A stretch of DNA of 64,000 nucleotides, from positions 1 to 64,000 of the forward strand of contig DF237291.1 in the NCBI GenBank assembly GCA_000708835.1, read 5' to 3'. Under the pieces are notes generated by a model. It saw nothing but the letters and a program-made list of their open reading frames with translations, did not search any database and was not told the DNA's origin. Both the position numbers and the translations under genes were made by a program. Numbering within the stretch: the stretch's first letter is position 1; each line of letters begins with the position of its first letter. The DNA is from Klebsormidium nitens (lineage: Eukaryota; Streptophyta; Klebsormidiophyceae; Klebsormidiales; Klebsormidiaceae). Shown one piece after another: positions 1 through 11,951 of this stretch.

Positions 1-422
1 TTGCGAGCGTTCATTTAACACCGAACTTCATTTGGTAGGCCCAGCCTCGATCTGAGCAGACGGTACATCGACCGCCACTGATAACGGTATGTGCGCGGTG
101 CTCAGGCTGGGAAAACTGCCGAACAACTCGGTCCGAAAAACGTGATCAGGCCTGATCACGTTCTGATATCATGAGTCATCTCTGCAGACTGCAGACGGCA
201 TAGAGCAAGCAACTACCGCCGGTATTGCCAATCCATTCTCCAGGCTAGCTGCCTTTGCCATGGGCCATGGCATGAGGTGGTTGCGTCAAACAATTCCTGC
301 TGCGGCTCAATGGGGGCTGGCTTGATGTGAGGGGTTAAGGACGTACTCACTGGAGTTGGTTGGCAGAAAGCATCGTTCATTCATGCAACATCCTTGCGAG
401 CGATCGGCAAAGTGTGGCATAC
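1..422. promoter_or_regulatory. Upstream region of the bZIP gene
   Basis: No coding exon is recognised here. An in-frame stop at 336-338 precedes the first ATG (423) of the bZIP gene, so at least the last part is probably 5' UTR. The stretch contains a perfect 24-bp palindrome at 139-162, listed separately. No clear TATA box was found. Confidence 0.5.
139..162. repeat. Perfect 24-bp palindrome with two ACGTG cores
   Basis: The left arm AACGTGATCAGG (139-150) is followed directly by its exact reverse complement (151-162). Each arm carries an ACGTG core, the element recognised by plant bZIP factors, in inverted orientation. The site lies about 260 bp upstream of the start codon of a bZIP gene. 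The palindrome is seen directly; an operator role is inference. Confidence 0.75.
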
Positions 423-1689
423 ATGGAAGGCGGGTTAGACTCTCTGTTTTTGACGGGATATGAGCAGCTTGGCTGGGAGCAGACAGACCCTGCTCTATGG
501 GAACCAGAGCCTCTCGTGGGCGGAAGGATACCTGCTCTTCCCTCGCCACCAAAACTCTCGCTGAACCTGGAGGCTTTCGGAATTCCCGATGCAGACTTTC
601 CGTTGCTGACAATTCCGCTGTATACAAGCACTGCTGACTCGAGCCATGTCTCAGCGGGTGAAAGACTTGATGCTGAAGGAGCCACGTCGTCCCTGGCCGC
701 AGCGGGCGCAGAAGGTAGGGTTTTTGACGTTGAAGGAAAGTTGCATGTAACACTAACTACACTCTGCCTGGTGTGATATTCTGCCACGAGCAACTCTGAA
801 CTGTTGCTAATGCATTTGAGCAACTACTACTTGTTATACTTTCCAATTACATGAGTTGAGTCCTGCTCCCTCACTTCTATTATCTTGCACCGGGGAATGA
901 TGTGATTATAGGAAGCTTGTAAAGTGACAATGTCCTTTGCAGGTCCAGGGAGGGGCAAGCGCGTTGACTCTAGCAAGAATGCGGAGAACAGTTCTTTGCC
1001 AACCGAACCGAAAGACCAGAAGAAGAAGATACGAAGGTATATTCAGGGAACAAGACAGAGTCTTCTGATTTGCTAGGATTGCTTAGTGGCAAGACATAGT
1101 GCACCTGAAGGTTGCGGAAAAGCGTGCCCCCCTTTCGTTGTTGCCCTCTTTCCAAACGTACTGCATCTGGTCAATATTGTGTTGCATTTGGTTGTCATTT
1201 CTAACACTGCGTGCCTGAGTGCTTTGACTGTACGTTCCCCTGCAGGAGGCTTTCGAACCGGGAGTCTGCACGTCGGTCACGAGCGCGGAGACAAAGCCAA
1301 CTGGACACGTTAGAAGTTCAAGTAAGGACCTTCTTCTCCAATGCTAAAGTCTGCTTCTTGTTGCTCAAGCCCGTCTTTGGCAACAGCCAGGTTCTTCTTT
1401 GAGTTTGTTTTAAGTTCAAGGGATGCGTTGAGGGTTAAATCAACATGATATGTTGGCATTTGATCTGGGACAAACCCTGCAGGTTGCGGAGCTGCGGGTA
1501 AGTAATGCAGCACTCTTGAAGAAAGCACAGGATGCTGCCCAGGGCCTAGCAGAGCATTCAAAAAACAACGAAGCCATGAGAGAAGAGATTGCCATGCTGC
1601 GACAAACATTAGACGAGTGGACTCGTCGAGGAGGCCATGTCGAAGAGTTGAAAGAAGTTGAATCTGTTCGGGTGAAGGAGGAGGTCTAG
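423..1689 (+). CDS. bZIP transcription factor
   Basis: Four exons, 423-714, 943-1036, 1246-1321 and 1483-1689, give a protein of 222 residues. The start is the first ATG after an in-frame stop at 336. Residues 129-166 carry a classic plant basic-leucine-zipper: the basic region includes SNRESARRSR (N133, R141, the N-x7-R signature), and Leu151 follows nine residues after R141. Leu158 and Leu165 continue the heptad, so the zipper is short. The N-terminal 95 residues are acidic and Pro/Leu-rich, plausible for activation, and the C-terminal helix is charged. The protein should act in the nucleus as a dimer on ACGT-core sites. The basic region resembles plant group S/C bZIPs, but I cannot assign a subgroup. 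The palindrome at 139-162 could be a self-binding site. Confidence 0.9.
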
Positions 1690-2993
1690 TCCATCAGGTC
1701 GTCGACAGCTACCCTCAGATTTGCTCTATTTCCATGGGATACATGTCTTTAGATCGGGATACACGTCTTCAGGATCGTTTCCACTTTCCAGACCAGTTCA
1801 TTCAGCCACTGTCGTAAGGTCTACTCTTCGTTGCTGACATATGTAGTCAGATATAGCAGAAAGCAAGATAGATATCAAGTGCTCGAGATCATTGGAGAAT
1901 GCTTAAACATGCAAGGCTCTGTAGATAGGACAACTACCTTTTGTGAAGCAAGCTTCGCGCGTATGTTGTGCTTGGAACTCTTCTAGTCAGATTCTTCTAA
2001 TCGTTTCATGGTAAGTGAAAAGTCGCATGCGATACCTTTTTCTCCTCCGATGTCAAGGGGTATGACGATTGGCTGGTGCGATGGGGTAGATGCCTTAAGC
2101 AAGCCTGGTACTACAATAGGAACAGCTTGCAAGCGGATCAGCATGCCTCTCCGATCAGACTTGCTGCCATGCAAATGTGTCCGCATAGTCTGTACGGGTG
2201 CTCCAAGACTTGCACTAAGTTTTGACAGCACGTTTCTTTTCGTTTTCGCCGTAGCTATAGCCACATGTAGGCCACAGACTTCTTATGGCTGGCATGTATG
2301 AAACTAATGCATGTCTGTCAATTGGGGCTACCATATACCACCATGGGCATTCCTGCAGGCTCCGGCGACAAAGAAAGCTATGCCAGATCCAGCTAATCGA
2401 TCTACATATCTGCAGTGCATGCTATTTTGTTCCAACGAGTGCGTGCTGGGCTTAAGACCTCTGGACCAGGATGGTAGCTATATCCATAGGTGCGCACGCT
2501 TGATGGTCTCTACAAAAGCTGTAGCCAACTTTCAACGCGGCCATATTTAAATACAGGCCGCCTTCTCGTCCTTAGCATTACACAACTATACCAGCTCAGC
2601 ACCGCAATTTGCCGTTCTGATACACCAATGGCGGCTGTGAAGAAGATTGCATGCATGGATGGACAACTACACCGGGGGCCGGCCACCTTGGGTACCGCCA
2701 AGGATCAAAGGTCCATGCCATGCCTTGTACAGATGCGGAATTGAGACTATGGCAGCGGCCGCCTCTTCTTCATCATGAGCTGGACCAGAGAAGCTTGTGT
2801 ACGCAGCTTTCCAAGCGGAAGTGCGACGAGGAAGGCAAACGCGGCCCACCAGCCATCAGTTTCCCTCGGCATCTTCCGTGACCAGCTACCATGTGGGGCA
2901 TGCAGGCGACCGAGCACACAGTTTTGATCACCACAAAAACAGTTTTGAATGCACCCCTTCGAGACACCTTTAAGCTCACAGCTCACCGAAATT
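1690..2993. other. Convergent intergenic region / 3' UTRs
   Basis: This lies between the stop codons of the bZIP gene (+) and DEG10 (-). It probably holds both 3' UTRs. Short open frames on either strand show no recognisable family and no splice-supported continuation. Confidence 0.6.
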
Positions 2994-5900
2994 TCACAAT
3001 TTTGAGGAAGTCCTATTGCCTACTGGTATCGCCCAGTGTTCCGCCACTCGATCGGGCCATGTCGAGTCCACCGCATCCCCCGAGTCCCCAAACCTGTCCT
3101 CCATAAGATCTTCCGATATGTGACTAGGGATCCTGTGGCGGCTCAGAATGCCTTCAGAAGCTCGCTTGGCTTCGTCAAAGTTCAACACCATGACCCTCTC
3201 GTCGTCTAAGTCGAAGCGCACGTGCTTTTCCGTACAACCCTCAACCAGCCGCCGCAGGTGCCTAAGATTCCTAACGTCTATGCCGTTTACCTTCTTTACC
3301 TGGAAGCAAGATTGTCTCATTGTCATTCAACGGAATTTGGACGCGTGCATATGGCGCAGGCCCAATGAGCAGGAACAAAAGGTGAAAGCTCAAGCAGCTG
3401 GTGATTGATCAGCGTTGCTGGGTCTTCGCATAAACAGTTGGCTAGTTCAAGACGAAAACGAGCAAATACGGCAAAATGCTCCATCTGGTGCACGCAGTCC
3501 ACGGAACCAAAAACGGACGAGGTCTGCACAACCCATGAGGAGGGCATGCAAAATTGGGAAGAAGTGGACGGCAAAAGATACAAACTTTCCTCCCTACCTG
3601 TAAATCTGCTAAAGTCTGGTAGCCTGAGTTGATGTCATCGATAAGGACCTGCGGGAAGAGGGATTTTCAAAGCTTTCTCAGGCCAATATAACGTCTCTTT
3701 TGCCATTTTCGATTTACGAGTCGGTTCATACAGTAAAGCACGCGGGCCTTCGAAGGCGTACTTATTAGGTGCTTTAAGCCCGCCAATACCCTCTAGCATG
3801 TCCTGTTAGAGCAGGCCTTGAAAGTATCGACCCGCTCTTGAGCCTCAAGTCGAGCTGCGGGTCCGCCATAAGGACACAAATACCAACCCGAACCGAAAAC
3901 AAGGGTTGTATTGCTGACACTCAACAACCCAACCCACTTTGAAACATGCTCTTCTGACCCAGGAACAAGAGAAGCACACAACCGAGGCCGACAGTCATAA
4001 ACTGCGCTGGTCTGCCAGAGGAAGTTCTTGAGACAACGCTTAACCAGCTTCAAGGAGGTCTACAGCAGCGATAGCCCCCCTGGCCGGCGGCGCGCCTGAC
4101 CTGCGAGAGGATGACCATCTGCTCGCCCTCCTGGGTGGGCAGGGAGCGCATGGCGCGCTCGCAGAGGCGGCGCGGGGACGTGTTGTACCAGTCGTCGCCG
4201 TACTCGTGCAGGTACGGCTGCGTCAGCGGCACGAACACCAGGCCCGCAAAGATGAAGTAGCTCGGCAGCTTGTCGTACTGGTGGATCGGGACCAGCGCCT
4301 TCACCTGCGCGGCACGACCGACGAGGTTCTGCGAATAAAAACCTTGGACACCGCTGTTGAGCCTTTGCCATGTCAAGAGCGCAGTACATTTCGCTTCCTT
4401 GGACTTGCTTACCCCGCCCAAAGTGCATTGCTACGACGTGAGCGGTGGACCACGGATAAGAAACCATGTTCGGTCTCTTGATTTCTTAGCTGATCGGAGG
4501 GGCAATAAACCAAAGCCCCGAATAATACAAACCTCCCTGGTCGGTCTACGACGTGGACTCGAGCACATTCTCGAAGATGCGCAGGCACCATGTCCGACCG
4601 CATGATCTCGGATAGCAGTAGAGGCAGGGCCGCAAAAGCAGGCTGCGGCGCTGGCATTCGCCCTTACCGGGTTGACCTCCACTTCGAGGTCGAGCTCTTT
4701 GCCGTCCCGCAGGACCTTGACCACCGCTGTCTCGCCCGCCTTCTTCATGGCCACCAGGTGGTCGAACGAGATGCGCTCCCGCTTGCGGAAGCTGACTGCA
4801 AAGCGAACAACAAGTGAGCAAGCCTTCAGAGTTTTAGAAACTACTTATCCGCGATGTCCGATTTGCCGCACGGGCTGGTCTTGCAGAATTACCGGCTTCC
4901 AGGACTTTCGGGATAAATTTCTGGGAATGACGGCAGCCAGTGATACCAAGTGATTCTGCCCCAGGCTAGGTAGGACTGTGGGCTCGACGGTGTCCAACAC
5001 CAGGTCACTCGAACAGACTTCGGGCCCGGCTTGTCGTCCTACCGGCACCATCTTCAATCGGCCGAGCGCTGGCAAACCTACGAAGGTCCTGAGCAGGAGC
5101 CTTGGCACTGCTTTCGGTTGGTGCTTCACCTGTTCCGTCGTTGGCGATGGGCACGCCGTCGAAGGCCATGAGGACGTCGTCCTTGCGGATGTGGTTGTGG
5201 GAGTCGGTGAGCGACTGCACCCGGTTGACCAGCACGCCCGTCATGCCGGGCCGCATGCCCAGGTGGTCGCGCAGCTGCGCGTTCTCCAGCTGCTGGCAGC
5301 TCAGGCCCAGGCCGCAGAAGCCGACGTAGTGCCCCGTCTCCTGGACGTCCTCCAGAAAGTGCTGGATCACCGGCACCGGGATGATGTACCTGCAGCGACG
5401 CACCAGCACGAGCAGCGCGCTCAGTATTGGTTAGGACGTATAGACGGAGAGTGAGAATAAAGATCGATCCAAAGCATTGGCCAGAAAGAACAATCCAGCA
5501 CACCGAAAGAAAAGTCTTCGCCAATCTGCCGTTTAGACTGCAAAAAGCTGTGTGATCGAGGGAGATCGGGTGCCCATGAAAGTATGTAAAGTGCACCACT
5601 TCGACGAAGCTGCCTATGACTGTCTAGCGTCTCCAAACGGAACTGACTGACTGAGATCGTCACAGGCCCGCAAAGAAGTGGATCGACGTTTTCATCGGAG
5701 TCGAATTAGAGCATGACTACCCTCGCTGGATGTCCGTCACGGCCAACGATAAGACCATCCTTCGTCCTCGAAAGAGAACCGACAGCTTGTGAAGCCTCCA
5801 TCGATCCTGGCAGCACCCTGTCTCGTCGTCGAAGCATGAACAAGGACCGAGGTGGTCACCCGCTCACCCGATGCTGTCTGCTTCCCGCAGATTTTGAAAC

Positions 5901-8088
5901 GCCACACCCACAACCTTCCAATTGGAGTTCATGCCCCCAGAGCCAAAGTCCATGACTGCGGGCCCTCCGCTGTTTCCCGGGTTGATGGCAGCGTCGATCT
6001 GGACCGCCAGTAGGAGGCCCGCCCCATGCGCGTACTGTGTCAGCTCCACGCGTGATACCACCCCTGCTGTCACGGAGATGTTGTCACCGCCTGAACAGAG
6101 AAGTTGAACATTCGTGATCGGCTACCCCCGAAATGCCACGAACGACAGAAGTTTTGACCAACGGCAAGTATTAGAGAACGGCTTTGTCCCTCGGCGAACT
6201 TGTTTGCCTCACATGCTCAATGGGAGGAATTTCTTGTCCGGACAGAATCGAACATCCTCTGTATACACAACGCATCAAAAGTGCTGCCCAATGGCTCAAG
6301 GTGCATGTGCCTTTCAAGCTCTCTGCTAATCCACCAGGAATCGTGAGACTATCCACATTGATGAACGCAGGTCGTTTCTAAGACCGGAACGAAGCAGATC
6401 TGACCCAAGACAAGTCGTCTTCGTTTTGTTACAGAATTGAACCTAGCAGTGTCTCCAGATTGTCTTCCAAACAAACACTCGGCACTCGGAACAAACTTTT
6501 CTGTCACGATTCTCGCAGAACAAGCCGCTCTGAAACCCCCACCTTGCGGGTAGCCCACAACGGCCACTTGTTCCTGCAGCTGCGGGATCTCCCCGAACTC
6601 AAGGGGGTGCATGCCCTCCCAGAAGTCGTCGTTGGGGACCTTGAGCACGGCCAGGTCACACTCATGCCCCACCGCCTCCACCTCCGCGCGGTACTTGGTG
6701 CTGGTGCCGTGCTTGCGCACCAGCACAAACGTCTGGTTGGCCACCACGTGTGCGTTGGTTAGGATGCGCTGCCCTGATATCACAAACCCTGCAGGGACAG
6801 AATGTGTGAGCAGGGGCTAATACGACGGACTCTCTGTGCAACAACGAAGTAATCTTTGCGACTTGATTGCATGGCGGCAAGATCACAGTTTCGAACACTG
6901 AAGTGGCCCAAGGGCCTCGAGACATTTGGCGTCCCAGAAACAGTAGCAATCCGAAATAAGACTGCCAGAACTGACTCGATGGGCTGGAACAATTCTTTTT
7001 TTTGAACTCTGGAATTGTATGGATGGGCCTCCTCAAGAATCATAATGAGAACTGCAGTTGATGAAGTAGTGGTGGGGTACTTCGAGTTGAAATCAGGCCC
7101 AAAGTAGAGTAGTCGATGCCCAATACTGCTGCGTGCAGGAACTTTTCTGAAAAATCCACGCACAATTCCCGTACGTTTGGAACGCAGAGTACCAAACGGC
7201 AATGAGCAGGGAACCGCGTAGCTCACCTGAGCCAGAGACTTCCCGCTGCGGCTTGTTTTGCCATGGCAGGAAGTAGTTCGGACTTGACGTGACGGTGAAG
7301 ATCTTGACGACTGCATCGAGTGGAGGGGGGCTGGCCAGGAAGGGCATCATGGCATTGGGGTAGCTGTGGAGGGGCACCGGGGGGCCAGTGTGGGCTGTCG
7401 GAACCAGGTCGGCTGCCTCGGGGGGGTCCACCAGCTGGTCCCCATCATCGCCAAGGAACCTGGTGTAGTGCGAGCGAGCGCCGGCCACTTTCCAGCAAGT
7501 GGCGCGAGCTGTGCGGAGCGGTTGGCTTGAAAAGGGCGACGGCGAGGTCAAGCTAGAAGAAGAGAGATACTTGGAGGAGGCTCCGCGAAAAAGTGTCCGG
7601 AAAGTGTCATGGCTGGCCCACGCTGAGCCGCTCGGTGGTAATGGTGGACGAATACTGAGCGCCCGCGTGCTCTTAGCGGCCACCGTTTGTATTGAATCGA
7701 AGACAGCCGGAGGGGACAATCCGTGCGAAGGGGCTTCGAGGAACATCTCCAGTGCAGGGACACCGCTTGCGCTTTCAAGAAATGGCGAATGCTCCACAGC
7801 AGGTCGGCTCACAGAAAGCCCCCAGCGCACCTTTGACTGAAGCGTAATTTCCAAAGGTCGTTTTAGCGCCGAGCCGTATGTCTGGTTGACGCTGCTTCTG
7901 ACGCCAGATGTATTCAGCGCTGACGCCAGTTCTCCCTTCAGAACAGAAGTAGCTGCAGAATTGTTGGAGACGTGCCTACCAGAGGGTGCACTCCCCTCCG
8001 CAAAGAAAGACAGCTCACGCAAAAAGCGACCGCCCCAAGGAAGTGCCCACTCGGCCGCAGCGCGCCTCCGGAGAACACCCGAAAGCAT
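2994..8088 (-). CDS. DEG10: DEG10-like organellar serine protease (DegP/HtrA family)
   Basis: Eight exons in transcript order: 8088-7227, 6788-6543, 6090-5868, 5389-5130, 4795-4668, 4328-4101, 3648-3598 and 3299-2994, giving 767 residues. The first about 260 residues are Ser/Arg-rich and low in complexity, as expected for an organelle presequence, though unusually long. The trypsin-like domain has the full catalytic triad: His301 in LTNAHVVA, Asp332 in HECDLAVL and Ser410 in NPGNSGGP. A first PDZ region follows (GVLVNRV to [11 protein letters not shown]), then a second ([16 protein letters not shown]). The stretch [15 protein letters not shown] and the C-terminal [13 protein letters not shown] match the plant DEG10 subgroup better than DEG2 or DEG9. 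The Arabidopsis relative is mitochondrial, so the role is probably ATP-independent protein quality control there. It is divergent from the gene starting at 8835. Confidence 0.93.
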
Positions 8089-8834
8089 GCTCTATGTGCG
8101 CGACACTCCTACGTAAGCCTGTTCTGGTCCGACCTCTTCTGTTTCAACTATCAAGGCGAGAGGACACACTTCAGTGCCACCCCATTGGTGCAATGGTGCT
8201 TGAGCAGCGAGTCAGAAAGTCCTAGGCAAAGTAGGCACAACGACGTCCCAATCAACTCAGCAGATTCTGAGCCGAGGCCCAGGGCCAGGGCGAAGGCCCA
8301 TGCCCAGGGGGTACCTAGGATACTCCAGCAAGAAGCTGAACCCTGACCAGACTGGTTAGTTTTTGAAGAACCGGCCTCCGGCCGCTGAAAGTGTCAGATC
8401 GATACTGGCGATCTTCCCCCTGGGCCTTAATCACAAAGTGCCGGTGAGCGGTCGGGTTCAAGGTACTCTGATGTCCGACAACAGAAGGCGTTCGAACCCC
8501 TAAAAAGAATCCCGAGGCAGGGGTTCAGGATCAAGTCAGGAATCAGGATCGAGCAGCTGCTGCTCAGGAGGATTAGCATGCAGGCTCAGCAGCTCACAAC
8601 TTTCTGTGGCAGCTACAACTAAGTGTTGCAAGCAGTGGGAGAGTGGCGCGCCCCTAGGCCTCGGGCCATCAAGCAGCAGTGCGCTGACTACTGTGTAGCT
8701 GGTTTGGTGATATATTCCTGCGGAGACGTGCAAGGGGAGTGTTTGATGTTCTCTGCATGCTACCACTCCCGCACTGGCAGCCTGTAGTGGGTGATTGACA
8801 TCAAGCGAAGACATCACCATATTCACTAGCTGCA
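8089..8834. promoter_or_regulatory. Divergent promoter region (DEG10 / small membrane protein)
   Basis: This 746-bp stretch separates the start codons of two oppositely oriented genes, so it should contain both promoters and 5' UTRs. No TATA box or other defined element stands out. Confidence 0.5.
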
Positions 8835-9770
8835 ATGCATGCCACGGCACGGCTCCCCTCGAGGTGTTCATTTCAGAACTGCCAAAACGTAAGCTTCAGC
8901 CACGGCAGGCCCAATGTTGTTTCGTTTTTATGGTTGTCCTCCTTGTCACCGAATGGTTTGAAACTTAAGGCGCCTTTGTGCAAGGGCGAAAGCGCCACAA
9001 GGGGAAGTCCTCAACAGGTGGCAATTATAGCAAGCAAACACTGTTCTTACTCCAAACAGAAAGGTTTTCCCAGCAATTTCAGCCACCAGACACAAGGAAA
9101 CGGCTTGGCAACAACCGGGCGATACTTACAGTCACATTGGCAGCAAAGGCAGTCACGGGAAGGGCACACTACTGTTCCAGGGGCTACAAATGATAAGGTC
9201 GAAGGAGACGTCACATCTTTGACTGGCGAGGTGAGGCAACAAACACGACAATTTTCTATGCATCCAAAGACACCAAATGTTCCCGGTTGTGTTTCTAAGA
9301 ATTGAGTTTGCAACGCAGACTGCTTGTACGGAGCGATTTGGAAGGGGCACACTCTCGCCTCTTGAAGTCATTGCGGTGGGGTGATTCCTCGCTCATGAAG
9401 TTTGCTATTTGCCTTTGATCTTCGCAACAGCCATGATTGCCTGGTTTGGCCATCATCAATGGGTTTGGAAAGATAAGCAGATTCTCCTATTCATGTGATC
9501 AAGGCACAATAGAGCTGGCTGTCATCGCCGACAAGAGTGTGCCACTAGCTGGGTAGAAACTGACTTTCTAAACCTTGGTTGCAGGACGTCCAATACCTGC
9601 TCAAGTTGTTTGCCAGTTGCACTGTCGGCGCCATCGTTGTGAAGTATGGTAGCATTCTTTTGCCGGGGCTCACAACGCCCAATCTCGTTCAAGCAGTTTT
9701 TATGATCTTTGCTCCATGTCTTGTAGTCGCAATGTTACTACAAATACAAAGTAATAAAGGCTCCAAGTGA
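8835..9770 (+). CDS. Small putative plastid membrane protein, unknown function
   Basis: Proposed exons 8835-8888, 9018-9230 and 9585-9770 give 150 residues. The last exon is the best supported: it opens after a clean acceptor and encodes DVQYLLKLFASCTVGAIVV and then VQAVFMIFAPCLVVAMLL, two hydrophobic segments separated by a short loop, ending in a lysine-rich tail. Exon 2 is rich in Ser/Gln/Thr and basic residues and low in acid until its end, which is plausible for a plastid transit peptide. The start of exon 2 (9018) was chosen because it keeps phase 0, but its polypyrimidine tract is weak, so the N-terminal half is uncertain. I do not recognise the family. The two-span layout with a presequence suggests a thylakoid or envelope protein; this is inference. 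Confidence 0.5.
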
Positions 9771-10263
9771 TGAATCCGCATATACCAACTCCAGAAGAGC
9801 CATGGGTGGGGGTGACCGTACTTGAACATGCTGAAATCCTGACTTGGTAAACATGAAGGCGTCGTCACCATCATCAAAAGCCAGAAACATGTCCCTCATC
9901 TTCGACAAAGACATGTCGTTGCCGACACTCCTTGTACGCCTTTGCACGAGGGCATGGGCCAATTGAGAGGCAACATAGTTAACCCTGCGGAAGTTAAGTG
10001 GACAGCGATCCCCATGCTCTCGAAGACTGCAAGGCTGCATTCAAGCCCTGCAGCACGCAACAAAAAGTGCAGATTCCATGAAAATCCATCTTAGGGAAAG
10101 GATTTTTTTGTTGGTGCAATAATCTGGCCACAAGCAGCTCATCATGTGGAGACTGCTGACTGGCATATGCGGCAGCCGCGAGGTGAGTTTTCCAAAGTCG
10201 AGTTTGAGGCGAAAATTTGGTTAGTAAGGGGTGAAATTTTATATAATCTGTGTTATCTGTCCC

Positions 10264-10294
10264 CGCGGCGGCCCACGGTGGGCGGGCCGCCGCG
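10264..10294. repeat. GC-rich inverted repeat / hairpin
   Basis: An 11-bp arm CGCGGCGGCCC at 10264-10274 and its perfect complement at 10284-10294 enclose a 9-nt loop. The stem is all G and C, while the preceding sequence is AT-richer. There is no associated gene and the function is unknown. Confidence 0.75.
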
Positions 10295-11733
10295 CCTGGG
10301 CACGCCGCACGGCCACGTTTCGGAACGTTCAATGCGTGGGGGGCCCATAGTCAGACTGGCTCTCTCTGGCCAGCCGACTTCGGCCCAGGGTTGTTTATGG
10401 GATGCCTGTATCAGGGCCGGTAATATCTTTTGCGTTTTGTGTCGACTGCTTTAGTGCCATACCTGTTTTGTGTGCGAGACGCAACGTAAGCTTATGTGTG
10501 CCCAAAGGGTTTATTCTGGATTCGAAGCCTCGTGGCTTCAAATCTTTGTGCCAGGATTATCATGTAGGGCAGAAGTTTCCGTTTTCCTCGCGGCCTTATT
10601 GGTTGTTCGTTCTGACGCGCTGCCTCAATGTGGTAGTATTTTCCAGATCCCACGTTAGGAAGTTGGGGGATCTGTTGCGTATTGTCATTGGCATCTCGAA
10701 CCGTGTGTGTGGTCTCAGCGGCAGGTTCTGCCAAGGGTGCGGTGCCGTCAACTTTCCTGGGGACAGTGGGATCGAGAGGGATCGCGGATTTTAGGGAAAG
10801 GATATCAGCAGTTATATCATGCATATTAGTGTTCTAATGCATTACTGTTCTAGTGTGTTTCATCCATGAATCCAGAATTGATTGTAGTAGCACTAGGGCA
10901 TGGTATTGGCCGGAACGCAATAACGACCCCAAGACATTGAACACGCAATGTCTTGGAACTTGCAGTTCTTTGAAGCAACTTTGACAATGTCAAAATTCAA
11001 GTGGTATCTGAGACATCCATTGATATGGGTTGAGCGCTGCACTAGATGACTTGCGGTTATGACATACAGAAGCCCGATGATTCAAGCCTAAGAACAACAT
11101 AATACGAGCATAATACGAAGAGCAGAGCTGATATTCGAGACATGTTGACTTCTCTACAAGCCCATGCACCATCAAAGGCATGGGGCTCTGGTGGGGCCGT
11201 TTTACATGCATCCAGGGGCATTCCACGACATGGTTGTGCCATTGTGCACCCGTCGTGCTGTACCACGTTACGTGCCTCACTTTATGCACTTAATGATGGT
11301 AACTTACGGTTTATTAACGCCCTGAGCCACATAGAGCCATCGGGCAAAGTCTGCCGGTGAGACCGGGACGGTACAATGAGTCGATTCTGCAGCTTGCTAC
11401 GGCTGCAAGTCATGTCCAGTATCCTAGAATCCTACTCTACGGCACCCACATGATCATTACCCTTGATAACATGCTTGTAGGTATAGAGTTTATCTGACTA
11501 GCGTGCACTACTGACTGTGGAGACCTAACGCGACGGATGATTGGAGTCTGCTAAGCTTGGCTGCTTGACAACACCTTATTGACTTGTGGGCCTTGGTTCT
11601 GTGAAGCAACTGCTTGGAGCTTGTTGCCAATGTTTGAACCTGACAGGATGTCGTCTGCAGTTGCTTGGACTCTCCATCGCCGCGCGGTCTCCACAGGGGC
11701 ATTAAGCCCAATGTCAGTGCACGCCTGCAAGGT

Positions 11734-11951
11734 AGTTGCAATGCTTGTTTTACATGGGCCATTAAAAACCTTCCTGGACGTGGAGAAGGAAAAGGTACCA
11801 TGCTTGAGTTGCAAAGAAGCAGATTGATGTGCTTAAGTCTGGAGTTGCAATGCTTGTTTTACATGGGCCATTAAAAACCTTCCCGGACGTGGAGAAGGAA
11901 AAGGTACCATGCTTGAGTTGCAAAGAAGCAGATTGATGTGCTTAAGTCTGG
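11734..11951. repeat. Two-copy tandem duplication, 109-bp unit
   Basis: The segments 11734-11842 and 11843-11951 are almost identical; the one difference I noticed is CCTGGACG in the first copy and CCCGGACG in the second. No recognised gene covers it. The near identity indicates a recent duplication. Confidence 0.85.

Noticed and set aside
9738-10332. Overlapping minus-strand open frames
   Set aside because: No motif; part runs through the GC hairpin, and composition looks random.
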